Assembly (NCBI GenBank): GCA_903835685.1
Contig: CAILNX010000017.1
Coordinates: forward strand, 124,001-188,000
Origin: an uncultured delta proteobacterium
GTDB lineage: Bacteria > Desulfobacterota > Desulfovibrionia > Desulfovibrionales > Desulfovibrionaceae
Reading direction: 5' to 3'
Length of the DNA: 64,000 bases
The position numbers and the translations under genes were made by a program. Of this stretch, positions 18,052-28,723 are shown piece by piece (the first letter of the stretch is position 1; every line of letters begins with the position of its first letter). The notes below the pieces were generated by a model. That model made no database searches and was not told where the DNA came from. It was given only the letters and a program-made list of their open reading frames with translations.

Positions 18052-18090
18052 GGAAAAAAGTGCCCGCCGGAGGGGTCAACTCCGGCGGGC
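18052..18090 (-). terminator. Intrinsic terminator of the fliK-flgD-flgE operon
   Basis: GCCCGCCGGAG (18062-18072) and CTCCGGCGGGC (18080-18090) form a perfect 11-bp stem with a 7-base loop. On the minus strand it is followed by six T residues (18054-18059). It lies 31 bases after the flgE stop codon. Confidence 0.9.
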
Positions 18091-18120
18091 TGGGAAGTGG
18101 AGGTGAGTCAGTCCGAGCTT

Positions 18121-19758
18121 TTATCTCTTCATCTGAATCACTTCGCCGAGAAGAGCGTCAACCGTGGTGATGGTTTTGCTGTTGGCCTGGAATCCGCGCT
18201 GGGTGGTGATCATGTCCACGAACTCGGTGGCCATGTCCACGTTGGACATCTCCAGGGAGTCGCCGGCGATGCTGCCTTTGCCCGCCTGGTTGGGCCGGTT
18301 GGTGGTGGCGTCTCCGGAGGCGCGGGTCTGGGAGAAGAGGTTGCCGCCTTCCCGCCGCAAGGCCCATTTGTTGGAGAAGTCCGCCAGGGTCACCACATAG
18401 AGGTCCAGGGTCTGGCCGTTGGTGTAGGAGCCGGTGAGCACTCCGTCGCGGCTGACCGAGACGCTTTGCAGGAACCCTGCTGTGTATCCGTCCTGGGTCT
18501 GAGTCAGGGTGGAGGAGCCGGCCGCGTACCCGGTGGTGGTCTGGGCCGTGATCTCCGTGGAGGCGAACCGGGGCAGGCGGTTGATGTTGGTGATGTCGTT
18601 GCCCACGTCGGCCGCGGTGTTCACCCCAGCGGCCTTGGCCCAGCCCGTGACGCTGTCGGTGTTGCGCAGTCCGAAGTCCATCTTGATGTTGGCCGCGTTG
18701 CTGGCCGCCGGGAAGCTGGCGTTGGAGCTGCCCAGGAAGTTGGCCGTGAACACCGGGTATCCTTCGGAGGAGAACGGGGCTGGCGTCCAATTATTCAAGT
18801 TCTTGGCCGCGCCGGGCTGGGAGAGGTCCGCGTTGACGTTGCTCAAGGTGTAGGCGCTCATGCCCTGGATTTTGCCCGCGGTGTCAAAGGTGATGGTGCC
18901 CATCATGAGCAGGCCCGCGGCCGAGGTGGTGCTGATCCGGGTGTTGGCGGTGCCCAGGGTCCGGTTGTCGTCTCCGGGATTGCAGGTGACCATGTATTCC
19001 CAGACCTTCTTGCCGCCGGTGTTGCTCACCGTGACCGGGTCGAAGAACACGGTCAGGTCGTGGGAGGAGCCGTTGGAGTCGTAGACCTTGAGCGTGCTGG
19101 AATAGGAGTAGGTGTCGGCGCTGAGCGGGGTGCTGGCCTTGCCGCTCCAGAGCTGTTCCAGGGCGAAATAGGGGTTGGCCCCGCCGTCGGACCTGCTCAC
19201 GGCCGTGGAATCCAGGTTGGAGAGCATGGTCAGCTTGGTGGTGGCCTGGGGCTGGCTCTGGAAATTGTTCAGGCGGATGTCCGTGGGCGCGCCCTTGATG
19301 CGGGTTCCGGTCTGGACCTCGGCCACGTTGCTGGCGTGGGTCACCGGAGCGCGGTCCACCTGCCAGCCCTGAAGCACGTATCCGTTCGGGTCCACCAGAT
19401 ATCCGTCCTTGTCGAAGCGGAATTCTCCGGCCCGGGTGTAGAAGCTGGTGTCCTGGCCCTTGGTCTTGACCTTGAAGAACCCGTTGCCGCCGATGGCCAT
19501 GTCCGTGCTCTCCGAGGTGGTCTGGAAGGAGCCCTGGGCGAAGTCCGTGGTGATGTCGCTCACGGTGACGCCCCGGCCGACCTGTTTGATGCCCGAGGCC
19601 GTGGCCATGTCCTGGCTCATGATGTCTTGGAAGTACATCTTGCTGCCCTTGAATCCCAAGGTGCTCACGTTGGCCAGGTTGTTGCCGATGATCGACATTT
19701 TATCACTGTGGGCGGTGAGGCCGGTGATTCCCGAGAACATTGACGCAGCTAATGACAT
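18121..19758 (-). CDS. flgE: Flagellar hook protein FlgE
   Basis: Subunit of the curved hook connecting basal body and filament. The 545-residue protein begins with the rod/hook-family helix (MSLAASMFSGITGLTAHSDKM, then IGNNLANVSTLGFKGS), has the FlgE segment NGFFKVKTKGQDTSFYTRAGEF, and ends with the conserved helix NVDMATEFVDMITTQRGFQANSKTI. The long central part is the variable hook surface domain. AAAAGGAGGATGAC precedes the ATG. It is the last gene of the fliK-flgD-flgE unit, 81 bases after flgD. Confidence 0.95.
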   Translation of the reverse strand: MSLAASMFSGITGLTAHSDKMSIIGNNLANVSTLGFKGSKMYFQDIMSQDMATASGIKQVGRGVTVSDITTDFAQGSFQTTSESTDMAIGGNGFFKVKTKGQDTSFYTRAGEFRFDKDGYLVDPNGYVLQGWQVDRAPVTHASNVAEVQTGTRIKGAPTDIRLNNFQSQPQATTKLTMLSNLDSTAVSRSDGGANPYFALEQLWSGKASTPLSADTYSYSSTLKVYDSNGSSHDLTVFFDPVTVSNTGGKKVWEYMVTCNPGDDNRTLGTANTRISTTSAAGLLMMGTITFDTAGKIQGMSAYTLSNVNADLSQPGAAKNLNNWTPAPFSSEGYPVFTANFLGSSNASFPAASNAANIKMDFGLRNTDSVTGWAKAAGVNTAADVGNDITNINRLPRFASTEITAQTTTGYAAGSSTLTQTQDGYTAGFLQSVSVSRDGVLTGSYTNGQTLDLYVVTLADFSNKWALRREGGNLFSQTRASGDATTNRPNQAGKGSIAGDSLEMSNVDMATEFVDMITTQRGFQANSKTITTVDALLGEVIQMKR

Positions 19759-19839
19759 GTCATCCTCCTTTTGCTTCTCCCTGGCCCGTATGGGACCAGA
19801 GAGCTGACCCGTTCGACTTCCCGATGTGTACTCGCTGTT

Positions 19840-20562
19840 TTAAGAGGCGGTGGCTGAACTCGTACTGCTGGCGTTGCTCGCCGTTGCCGATGGATTGACG
19901 ATTTCCTTGACGTTGGCCAGGGCGACGGTTCGGCCGTCCTTGAGGTTCAGGGTCTGGGAGCCGTTGCTCGCGCTCACGCCCGAGACGATGCCCGAGACCT
20001 CGGTCTGGACCATGACCTGGCTGCCGTCGGCATTGTAGGCCTGGATGGCCACGTTGTAGACCCCGTCGGCCACGGTCTTGCCGCTGGCGTCCTTGCCGTC
20101 CCAGTCGTATTGGTAGTCCCCGGCGCTCTTGGTGCCGATGGCCACCGAGCGGACCAGGTTGCCGGTCGAATCGTAGATGTTCACCGATGCGTCGGTGACC
20201 GTCTCGCCCAGGTTGTAGTACAGGGCGCTGATGTTGGTTCCGTCCTTGCTCAAGGTGTAGCCGTCGGCCCGGACGCTCTTGCCGATGTAACTCACGGCGT
20301 TGGTGAGCTGCCCCTGGTTCATGGTCGTGTTCAGGGTGTCGATGCCCGCGGAGATGTTGGTCAACTGCTCCAGGCTGGAGAACTGGGCCAACTGCGCGGT
20401 CATGTCCTTGTCGTCCATGGGATTCAAGGGGTCCTGATGGCTGAGTTGGGTGGTGAGCAGCTTGAGAAAATCGTTCTTGCCCAGGGTGGCCGAGGAGGCC
20501 TTGGTCGTGTTGGTGCCCACCGCATTGTTGGCTAAGACTTGGCTGGCGACACTGGTGCTCAT
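19840..20562 (-). CDS. flgD: Flagellar hook assembly scaffold FlgD
   Basis: Hook cap and assembly scaffold. The 240-residue protein has the FlgD N-terminal motif KNDFLKLLTTQLSHQDPLNP followed by MTAQLAQFSSLEQL, which is diagnostic. A FlgD Tudor/Ig-like region follows (IYDSTGNLVRSV, YQYDWDGKDASGKTVADG). It begins 11 bases after fliK on the same strand. Confidence 0.95.
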   Translation of the reverse strand: MSTSVASQVLANNAVGTNTTKASSATLGKNDFLKLLTTQLSHQDPLNPMDDKDMTAQLAQFSSLEQLTNISAGIDTLNTTMNQGQLTNAVSYIGKSVRADGYTLSKDGTNISALYYNLGETVTDASVNIYDSTGNLVRSVAIGTKSAGDYQYDWDGKDASGKTVADGVYNVAIQAYNADGSQVMVQTEVSGIVSGVSASNGSQTLNLKDGRTVALANVKEIVNPSATASNASSTSSATAS

Positions 20563-20573
20563 GACAGACTCCT

Positions 20574-22460
20574 TCAGGCGATGATATGCAATCCGCTCTG
20601 GGCAAGATTTGCCCCTGCGGTCGGAGGTTGCATATCCTGGGCCAGGAAATCCTCACCCGAACGCATGGAGCGCAGGCGACCCATCCACTGGGACATGGCC
20701 TCGGCCTGCTGGTCCCGGTTGTGGCTCTCGGCCCCGCTCCACTGGGTGAAGCTCTGGGAGTCCGGCAGGGAGGAGCGCACCTCAAGCCGGTCCACCTTGA
20801 GCCCCTGGTCTTCCAGGGCCTGGCGGATGGAGTCCAGCCGCTCGTGAATGACGGCCACGGTGTCCTTGTTCTCCGAGGAGATGACCGCCTGGACCTCTTT
20901 GCCCTTGACCTGCAGGACCACGTTCACCGTGCCCATGTCCTCGGGCTGAAGCTGCAAGGTGAGCTGTTTGGTGCCCTGGCCCAGGTCCTTGAACGCGGCG
21001 TCCTGGATCTGGCGCATGTAGCTCGGGGTGGAAACATTTGCCGTCTGGTTCGCGACGGTCGTGGCCTGGGTGTCCCGGGTCTGGAGCAGGCCGGACAGGG
21101 GATCGGCCGCGTTTTTGGTCCCAGGCGTGCTCTCGTCCAGGCGCAGGCGGGAGAGGAACTCCTTCCAGGCCTTGTCCTCGTCGCTGCCCTGGGTCTTGCG
21201 GCTGCGGTCGCGGGGGTCCTGGCCCAGATCAGACGAGCCCTGACCCTTGCCGTCCTTGGCCTGGGTCGAGGTGTTCGGGGTCCCGGCCTGGGACAGCAGT
21301 CCTTTGCCGTCCGCGACCTTGTCGCCGGGTTTCCCGATGGCCGGGCTGTCCTTGGCCACCTGGGAGGCGTCCTTGTCCCCATGCTGGAAAGCCTTGCGGA
21401 TTTCGCGGCCAATGCCCTTGGAGTCGCGCATGCGGCTCTCTTGGGGGTCTCCGCCCAGCCGCTCGGATTTGCGCCGGTCCATTTCGGCCTGGACCGCACC
21501 TTTCAAGGTCTGGCCCACCAGGTCCACCAGGTGCTGGTCCGAGGCCTTGCGCGTGGTGGCGTCGGCGATGAGGCTCTGGCCGGTCACGGTCAGGGCGTTC
21601 TTGGCCTCGTCCAGGCTCAGGGCTTCCTTGCGGCTGGTGAGCGGGGCCAGTTTGGCCGTTCCATCCTTGGAAAGGTTCAGGGCCGAGGCCAGGGTCGTAA
21701 GTTCCTGGGGTGTGATGGACAGATAGGTATCCGGGGTCTTGCCCGAAATTTTTGCGCTGACCTGGGTCATGACCCCGGTGAATCGTTTTTCCTTCAGGTC
21801 CTTGATGAGGGAGTCGGTCTCCTGGGGATTGAATCCCAGTTTGGAGAACAGGCCGCTTAAGTTCTGGCGGTCCACGCCCGAGAACTCCGGGGCCTTTTCC
21901 GTCAGGCCGTTCCGGGCGGACAGGGCATGCACGAACTCGCCCCAGGTCAGGCCGGTGTGGCTCAAGGCCTTGTCTTCCAGGTCCTTGACCGAACTGGCGC
22001 TCAACCCGTTGTCCAGGAGGCCCTGGCGCATGGCCGCGAAATCCTGGGCCGTGATCTTGATCTGCTGGGGGTTCAAGCGATCCATCAACTTGGAGGTGGC
22101 CGTGCGTTTGGCCGAGGGTTTGGCGCTGGCCTTGGTCTTGTCTGGATGCAGGGAGGCCAGAGCCGTGCTCCTGGTCCGGGCCAGCCCGGGGGTCTGGTTC
22201 GGCCCGGCGGCTTGGGCCTGGGGGGACAGGCCGAATTCTTCCCGGGCGCTGTTGATGGCCTGCAGGGCCGTTTCCAGGGTCTCGTCCTGCGCCGACCCGG
22301 CAGTTGGAGACTGGCCAAGGCTGGCCGCGCCGGTCAAACCCGAGCGGGTGAGGCAGGCGGCGAACTGGTTTTCGCGCGAAGCCTGTTCAGCCGCCGGTGC
22401 GTTGCCGAAGAGATCGAGGCCCGAAGCCGGGGAGGTGGGGGCAAGGGAAAATATGTTCAT
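20574..22460 (-). CDS. fliK: Flagellar hook-length control protein FliK
   Basis: Secreted ruler that ends hook growth and switches export to filament proteins. The 628-residue protein has a long, low-conservation, Gln/Ser/Lys-rich N-terminus and the conserved Flg_hook C-terminal core near residues 490-560: LTLQLQPEDMGTVNVVLQVK, then VIHERLDSIRQALEDQGLKVDRLEV. It heads the hook operon; GAGAGGAAAG precedes ATG 22460. Upstream at 22484-22499 the minus strand reads TGGAAC-GACTT-TTGTA, an imperfect -24/-12 match lacking the -12 GC, so sigma-54 control is only possible. Confidence 0.9.
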   Translation of the reverse strand: MNIFSLAPTSPASGLDLFGNAPAAEQASRENQFAACLTRSGLTGAASLGQSPTAGSAQDETLETALQAINSAREEFGLSPQAQAAGPNQTPGLARTRSTALASLHPDKTKASAKPSAKRTATSKLMDRLNPQQIKITAQDFAAMRQGLLDNGLSASSVKDLEDKALSHTGLTWGEFVHALSARNGLTEKAPEFSGVDRQNLSGLFSKLGFNPQETDSLIKDLKEKRFTGVMTQVSAKISGKTPDTYLSITPQELTTLASALNLSKDGTAKLAPLTSRKEALSLDEAKNALTVTGQSLIADATTRKASDQHLVDLVGQTLKGAVQAEMDRRKSERLGGDPQESRMRDSKGIGREIRKAFQHGDKDASQVAKDSPAIGKPGDKVADGKGLLSQAGTPNTSTQAKDGKGQGSSDLGQDPRDRSRKTQGSDEDKAWKEFLSRLRLDESTPGTKNAADPLSGLLQTRDTQATTVANQTANVSTPSYMRQIQDAAFKDLGQGTKQLTLQLQPEDMGTVNVVLQVKGKEVQAVISSENKDTVAVIHERLDSIRQALEDQGLKVDRLEVRSSLPDSQSFTQWSGAESHNRDQQAEAMSQWMGRLRSMRSGEDFLAQDMQPPTAGANLAQSGLHIIA

Positions 22461-22641
22461 CGCTTTCCTCTCGGGCCACCTGATACAAAAGTCGTTCCAA
22501 TTCGTTCATGCACAATATCAGCATGTTATGAGTTTCGTCAGTCGGGAAGGGGGGAAGAAACTGCCTGGGCGTCAGGGGTTTTGGGGTCAAAGAAGAGGAG
22601 CAATCCCCGGGAATTGGGCCAGGGTTTACAGGCCTTTTTTG

Positions 22642-22670
22642 TTGTGGTAGAAGGGGTTTGACTCTACGAT
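22642..22670 (+). promoter_or_regulatory. Possible sigma-70 promoter of the NlpC/P60 lipoprotein gene
   Basis: TTGTGG (22642-22647), a 17-base spacer and TACGAT (22665-22670) lie about 30 bases before ATG 22699. The hexamers match consensus at three and four positions. Confidence 0.35.
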
Positions 22671-22698
22671 AAATTTTGTGCGCCCTCACGGAGGTGAG

Positions 22699-23565
22699 AT
22701 GAAACAGGAAGCCCTCCTCGTGAACCCCGGTTGTTCCTTCAAAACCGCCAGCCGCCCCTCTTCCCTGGAGACGGCTTTGGCTGCGGATCGACTGGCCTCC
22801 CTGGGCCGGACGGCCAAGGCCTGGGTGGCCTTTTTCGGCTTGGCCTTTCTCTTTTTCATGAACGGGTGCGCGGGCAAGCAGATGGCCGCCGAAGACGCCA
22901 TGGGCGTGAAGAGCGCGGCCCAGCTCAAGCTCCAGCGCGCTGCCCGGGGGGCCAAGAACGGCAAGGGGCAGGACCCCACGGCCTCGTTCCTGGACATGGA
23001 CCGGGCGGCCTTTGCGCCTGCGGTCCCGGCCGATCGGTTCGGCCTGGACGAGGATCTGGCTGCTGACGACGATTCCGACGAGGAATACGCCGAAGACGAC
23101 GCTTCCGGAGGCAATTCCACCTACAGCTTCAGCGTGGCCCGGGACTTTTCGGGCTGGGACATCGTGCAGACGGCCCGGGCCGTGCGCGGGACCCCCTACC
23201 GCCGGGGCGGCCTGTCCCCGAACACGGGATTCGACTGCTCGGGCTTCACCCGCTGGGCCTTTTTGCAGCACGGCGTGGAGCTTCCCCATCCCTCCTGGGC
23301 CCAGTACAAGCTCGGGACTCCCGTGTCCGTGCGGGACCTTCAGCCCGGCGACCTCCTGTTCTTCAAGACCTCCCGGCGCGGCCCCAGTCTGCACGTGACC
23401 ATCTACGCCGGACAGGACACCTTCATCCACAGCCCCCAGAGCGGCGGCTGGGTGGAGGAGGTCTCCATTCACGAACCCTACTGGCAGAAGCGGTTCCGCG
23501 GCGCGCGCCGCATCACCACTTCCCCGGAGCTTTCCGGCCTGCACAAGCCGGAAAAGGGTTCATGA
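22699..23565 (+). CDS. NlpC/P60 cell-wall hydrolase, probable lipoprotein
   Basis: Start ATG 22699 follows GGAGGTG. The 288-residue protein has an unusually long N-terminal region, then a hydrophobic stretch (WVAFFGLAFLFFMNG) ending in Cys57, a possible lipidation site though MNGC is a poor lipobox. A flexible acidic linker (DEDLAADDDSDEEYAEDD) leads to the NlpC/P60 domain, with catalytic Cys180 in FDCSGFTRW and His in LHVTIYAG. The expected role is cleavage of peptidoglycan stem peptides in the periplasm. It is convergent with glnD and the two genes overlap by 6 bases. A paralogue lies at 45.7-46.3 kb. Confidence 0.85.
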   Translation: MKQEALLVNPGCSFKTASRPSSLETALAADRLASLGRTAKAWVAFFGLAFLFFMNGCAGKQMAAEDAMGVKSAAQLKLQRAARGAKNGKGQDPTASFLDMDRAAFAPAVPADRFGLDEDLAADDDSDEEYAEDDASGGNSTYSFSVARDFSGWDIVQTARAVRGTPYRRGGLSPNTGFDCSGFTRWAFLQHGVELPHPSWAQYKLGTPVSVRDLQPGDLLFFKTSRRGPSLHVTIYAGQDTFIHSPQSGGWVEEVSIHEPYWQKRFRGARRITTSPELSGLHKPEKGS

Positions 23566-26256
23566 GCCCTTCAGGGCGCGTGTGAGGGATTTCTTGATTT
23601 CCGCCAGCCGGTCCTGATCCAGGATCTTCCCGCCCAGATTGTCGCGGATGTAGAACACGTCCGCGACGCGGTCCACCTTGGTGCCCACCTTGGCCGCGTG
23701 GATGTCCACGCCCAGATGGCTCAGGGCGCTCAGCATGTCGTACAAGAGCCCCGGCCGGTCATCGGCCCGGGCCTCCACCAGGGTGAAGAAATCACTGGCC
23801 TCGTTGTCCACGACCACGCGCGGGGGACGTCCCGTGCCCTTGGTCTTGCGCGCGAACAGGGAGTTGCGCTTCTCGGCCAGACGCTCCTCCAGGGAGAGCT
23901 TGCCGGACAGGGCGTAATGCACGCTGCGCCGCACCCGGGCGAAGACTTCCTCGGGATAGAGGCTGTCCTGGGGGCCGTCCACCATGAACACATCTAAGAC
24001 CGTGCCGTCGCTGAAGGTGAAGATGTCCGCGGCCAGCACGTTCATGTCGTGCAGGGCGAAGGCCCCGGCAATGGAGGCAAAGAGTCCGGGCTGGTCCTGG
24101 GCGGTGAAGATGAGTTCGAAGCACCCGGCCTCGGGCAGCCTGCGGTCCCGAACCACGGTCAGGCCCAGGCCGCCCTTGCCTCCGGGACGCCGGGTGCGTT
24201 CGGCCTCCAACTCCTCGCGCATTTCCCGGATGAGGCCCAGGTGCCCCACGATCTCCTCGGGCTTGCGCACCAGGAGATAGCGCTGGGGCATGTGCGTGAG
24301 ACAGTGTTCCACGAAGTCCGGGGCCAGGTCCCGGACCAGGGCCAGGCTGCGGACCTTGTCCCGGGCGGCCGTGATGCGCTGGGCCGCGTGGTGCTTGGCA
24401 AAGGGGCCTTCGCTGAGCAGGTGAAAGAGCTTGGCGTGCAGTTCGGCCATGAGCGAGGCGGTCCATTCGTTCCAGGCCTTGGGGCCAGTGGCCCGGGAAT
24501 CGGCTACCGAGAGCAGGTAGAGCATGTCCAGGCGCTGGGCCGTGCCCACAGTCACGGCCAGGCGGCCGACCTGGGTCTCGTCGCCCAAATCCACCCGTCC
24601 GGCGGCCACGGGCAGGATGAGGTGGTTTTCGACCAGGAAGGCCACCTCCTCCACGCTTTCTAAGTCCAGGCCGAAGCGGGCCAGGATGTCCCGGGCCAGG
24701 CCCGCGCCCCGTTTGGCGTGATCGGACCCACCCTTGCCGATGTCGTGGAAAAAGGCCGCGAAAGCCAGACGGGCCGTATCCTTCACCCGGTTGAAAATTT
24801 CCTGGAAGCGGCCCTTGGTCTCCTGGCCAAAGGCCATGACCCCGGCCACGGTGTCCACGGTATGCACGCCCAGGGGGTGCAGGTGGTAGGCGTCGAACTG
24901 GACCAGGTTCTGGACCTTTCCGAATTCCGGGATCAGGGTGGCCAGGGCCTCGGCGCCCAGCATCTCCCGGGTGGCCAGGCCGCCGTGTCCGCCGGTGAAC
25001 ACCCGGGCCAGGAGGTCCAGCAGCGCGCCCTCGGGCTGCACATGGCCCCGCAGACGTTTGAAAAAGGCCTGGGCCAGCCGCCAGGCCGCCCAGCCGATGG
25101 GCAGCCCGCAACGGGCCTGGACCTGGAAAAGGTCCAGGACCGAGAGCAGCAGGGGCAAGGGGGCTGGTCCGGGCCTCTTGCGCAGATGGCTTTCCATGGC
25201 CTGGGCCGTGGCCGGGGCATAGCCCAGGCCCGAGGCCCACTCCAGGACATGGACGGTCCAGGTCTTGGGATAGGTCCGCTGGACCTTGGGGGAGATGCGG
25301 GCGGACGCAAACTCCCGGAACAGGGCGGCGCGCATCTCTCGGATGCGGCGCATGGCCCGGTGCAGATGAGCCAGGAACAGCTCCACGGCCGGGGCCTCGG
25401 GCTGATCGGTGTAGCCCAGGCGGCGGGCCACCTCGGGCTGGAGGTCCAGGTACAGGCGGTCCTGCTTGCGCCGGGCCGCGCCGTGCAGGGCCGTGCGCGC
25501 GCGCAGGAGATTGCGGGAATCGGCCGCAAGCCCGGCCATGTCCAGGGGGGTGAAAGGGGGGGGCGGATCGTCCGGCAGGGATCGGCCCATGGCCTTGCAC
25601 AGCCAGAACACCTGGTGCACGTCGCGCAAGGCCCCGATGCCGTTTTTTAAATCCGGTTCCAGAAGGCCGGTGGCGTCCCCGTAAGAGACCTCCCGCTCCA
25701 CGTTCTGGGCCAGGAGCCAGCTTTCGAACTCCTGGGAGCGCTTGCGCACGAACTGGGTGAAAGGACCCACCAGGGCCTCGAAGACCTCGCGGTCCCCGCA
25801 CAGGAAACGGGCGTCCAGCAGGCTGGCCAGGGCCTGGAAATCCTCTCCGGACACCTTCAGGCATTCGGGCACGGTGCGCACGGCGTGGCCCAAATCCAGG
25901 CCCAGGTCCCAGAGGGGGAAGAACAGGGCCTTGGCCAGTTCGCCCACCTTGGCCGGGGCCTTCTTGGGGAAAAGGAGCAGGATGTCGATGTCCGAACCCG
26001 GGCAGAGTTCGCTCCGGCCGTAACCTCCCTGGGCCACCACGGCCAGGGGGGGGAGCTGGCCGCCTGAGTCGGCGCGCATCTCTTCCAGGCGCTGCTGGAA
26101 GTACTGGTCCATGAGCCTGGCCAGATCGTGGTCAAAGCTCTCCAGCAGGGCCGGGCCGGCCTGGGCTGACTCCAGCCGATCGAGCAGGCCCTTGCGCGCG
26201 GCCTTGAGAATCTCCGCCGCGGTTCGCCCGGTGAAAGCGCCCGGGGTCGTGGTCAT
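23560..26256 (-). CDS. glnD: GlnD bifunctional uridylyltransferase / uridylyl-removing enzyme
   Basis: Nitrogen sensor that adds UMP to PII proteins at low glutamine and removes it at high glutamine. Start ATG 26256 (MTTTPGAFTGRTAAEI) lies 5 bases after the glnB stop, giving 898 residues, a normal length. The nucleotidyltransferase motif GGYGRSELCPGSDIDILLL is near residues 76-95. The HD domain that hydrolyses UMP has FHDIGKGGSDH near residue 500. Two ACT domains that bind glutamine fill the C-terminus (about 700-780 and 815-890). Location directly after glnB matches its function. Confidence 0.95.
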   Translation of the reverse strand: MTTTPGAFTGRTAAEILKAARKGLLDRLESAQAGPALLESFDHDLARLMDQYFQQRLEEMRADSGGQLPPLAVVAQGGYGRSELCPGSDIDILLLFPKKAPAKVGELAKALFFPLWDLGLDLGHAVRTVPECLKVSGEDFQALASLLDARFLCGDREVFEALVGPFTQFVRKRSQEFESWLLAQNVEREVSYGDATGLLEPDLKNGIGALRDVHQVFWLCKAMGRSLPDDPPPPFTPLDMAGLAADSRNLLRARTALHGAARRKQDRLYLDLQPEVARRLGYTDQPEAPAVELFLAHLHRAMRRIREMRAALFREFASARISPKVQRTYPKTWTVHVLEWASGLGYAPATAQAMESHLRKRPGPAPLPLLLSVLDLFQVQARCGLPIGWAAWRLAQAFFKRLRGHVQPEGALLDLLARVFTGGHGGLATREMLGAEALATLIPEFGKVQNLVQFDAYHLHPLGVHTVDTVAGVMAFGQETKGRFQEIFNRVKDTARLAFAAFFHDIGKGGSDHAKRGAGLARDILARFGLDLESVEEVAFLVENHLILPVAAGRVDLGDETQVGRLAVTVGTAQRLDMLYLLSVADSRATGPKAWNEWTASLMAELHAKLFHLLSEGPFAKHHAAQRITAARDKVRSLALVRDLAPDFVEHCLTHMPQRYLLVRKPEEIVGHLGLIREMREELEAERTRRPGGKGGLGLTVVRDRRLPEAGCFELIFTAQDQPGLFASIAGAFALHDMNVLAADIFTFSDGTVLDVFMVDGPQDSLYPEEVFARVRRSVHYALSGKLSLEERLAEKRNSLFARKTKGTGRPPRVVVDNEASDFFTLVEARADDRPGLLYDMLSALSHLGVDIHAAKVGTKVDRVADVFYIRDNLGGKILDQDRLAEIKKSLTRALKGS

Positions 26257-26260
26257 GGGT

Positions 26261-28329
<2,069 letters not shown>

Positions 28330-28723
28330 ATCTCCTCCATTCGCAAAAGTGTTAACATGGGGGCACAAGTAAGCGCACTTTGGGGCTGTGTCAACAAAAA
28401 TGTCAGTATGTAGGGAAATAATATTTTCCGGTAGGCGTAATACTACAAATATGTAATTTATGCCTACAAACGTGAATATTTCTTTGATTTCAAAATTATA
28501 GGCAGGTTTCACGAAGGCCTGCTTTTCATAAATGTGAAAATAAGTTGGAGGAATTCCGACAAAAACAACAGATATGCAGGTCTGGTCCCCCGGCATCTTG
28601 GGGGGGCCTGCATTCCTGTAGCCTGGCCGGGACAAACCCGGTTTCCCCCGTTCCCCTTGCATCCCATGGGAAAATTGGGCTATCTTGCCGAGGCATGGCC
28701 ACTCCCGGAGGATGGAAGCGAAC
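28330..28723. promoter_or_regulatory. AT-rich divergent control region between amtB and the hybrid kinase
   Basis: No gene is seen in these 394 bases, which are much richer in A/T than the surroundings, mainly 28390-28545. For amtB (minus strand) there are two candidate promoters: TTGACA at 28389-28394 with a weak TACTTG 17 bases downstream, and a perfect TATAAT -10 at 28495-28500 that lacks a -35. The latter has an inverted repeat GCAGG-N11-CCTGC (28502-28522) where the -35 should be, as expected for an activator-dependent promoter. A second imperfect repeat, GTAGGCGTAA (28431-28440) with TTATGCCTAC (28458-28467), would lie in the resulting leader. No consensus NtrC box was found. Function is inference. 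Confidence 0.45.

Noticed and set aside
16153-22460. Flagellar block as an acquired island
   Set aside because: Base composition and codon use look like the neighbouring core genes and no integrase or repeat flanks it.
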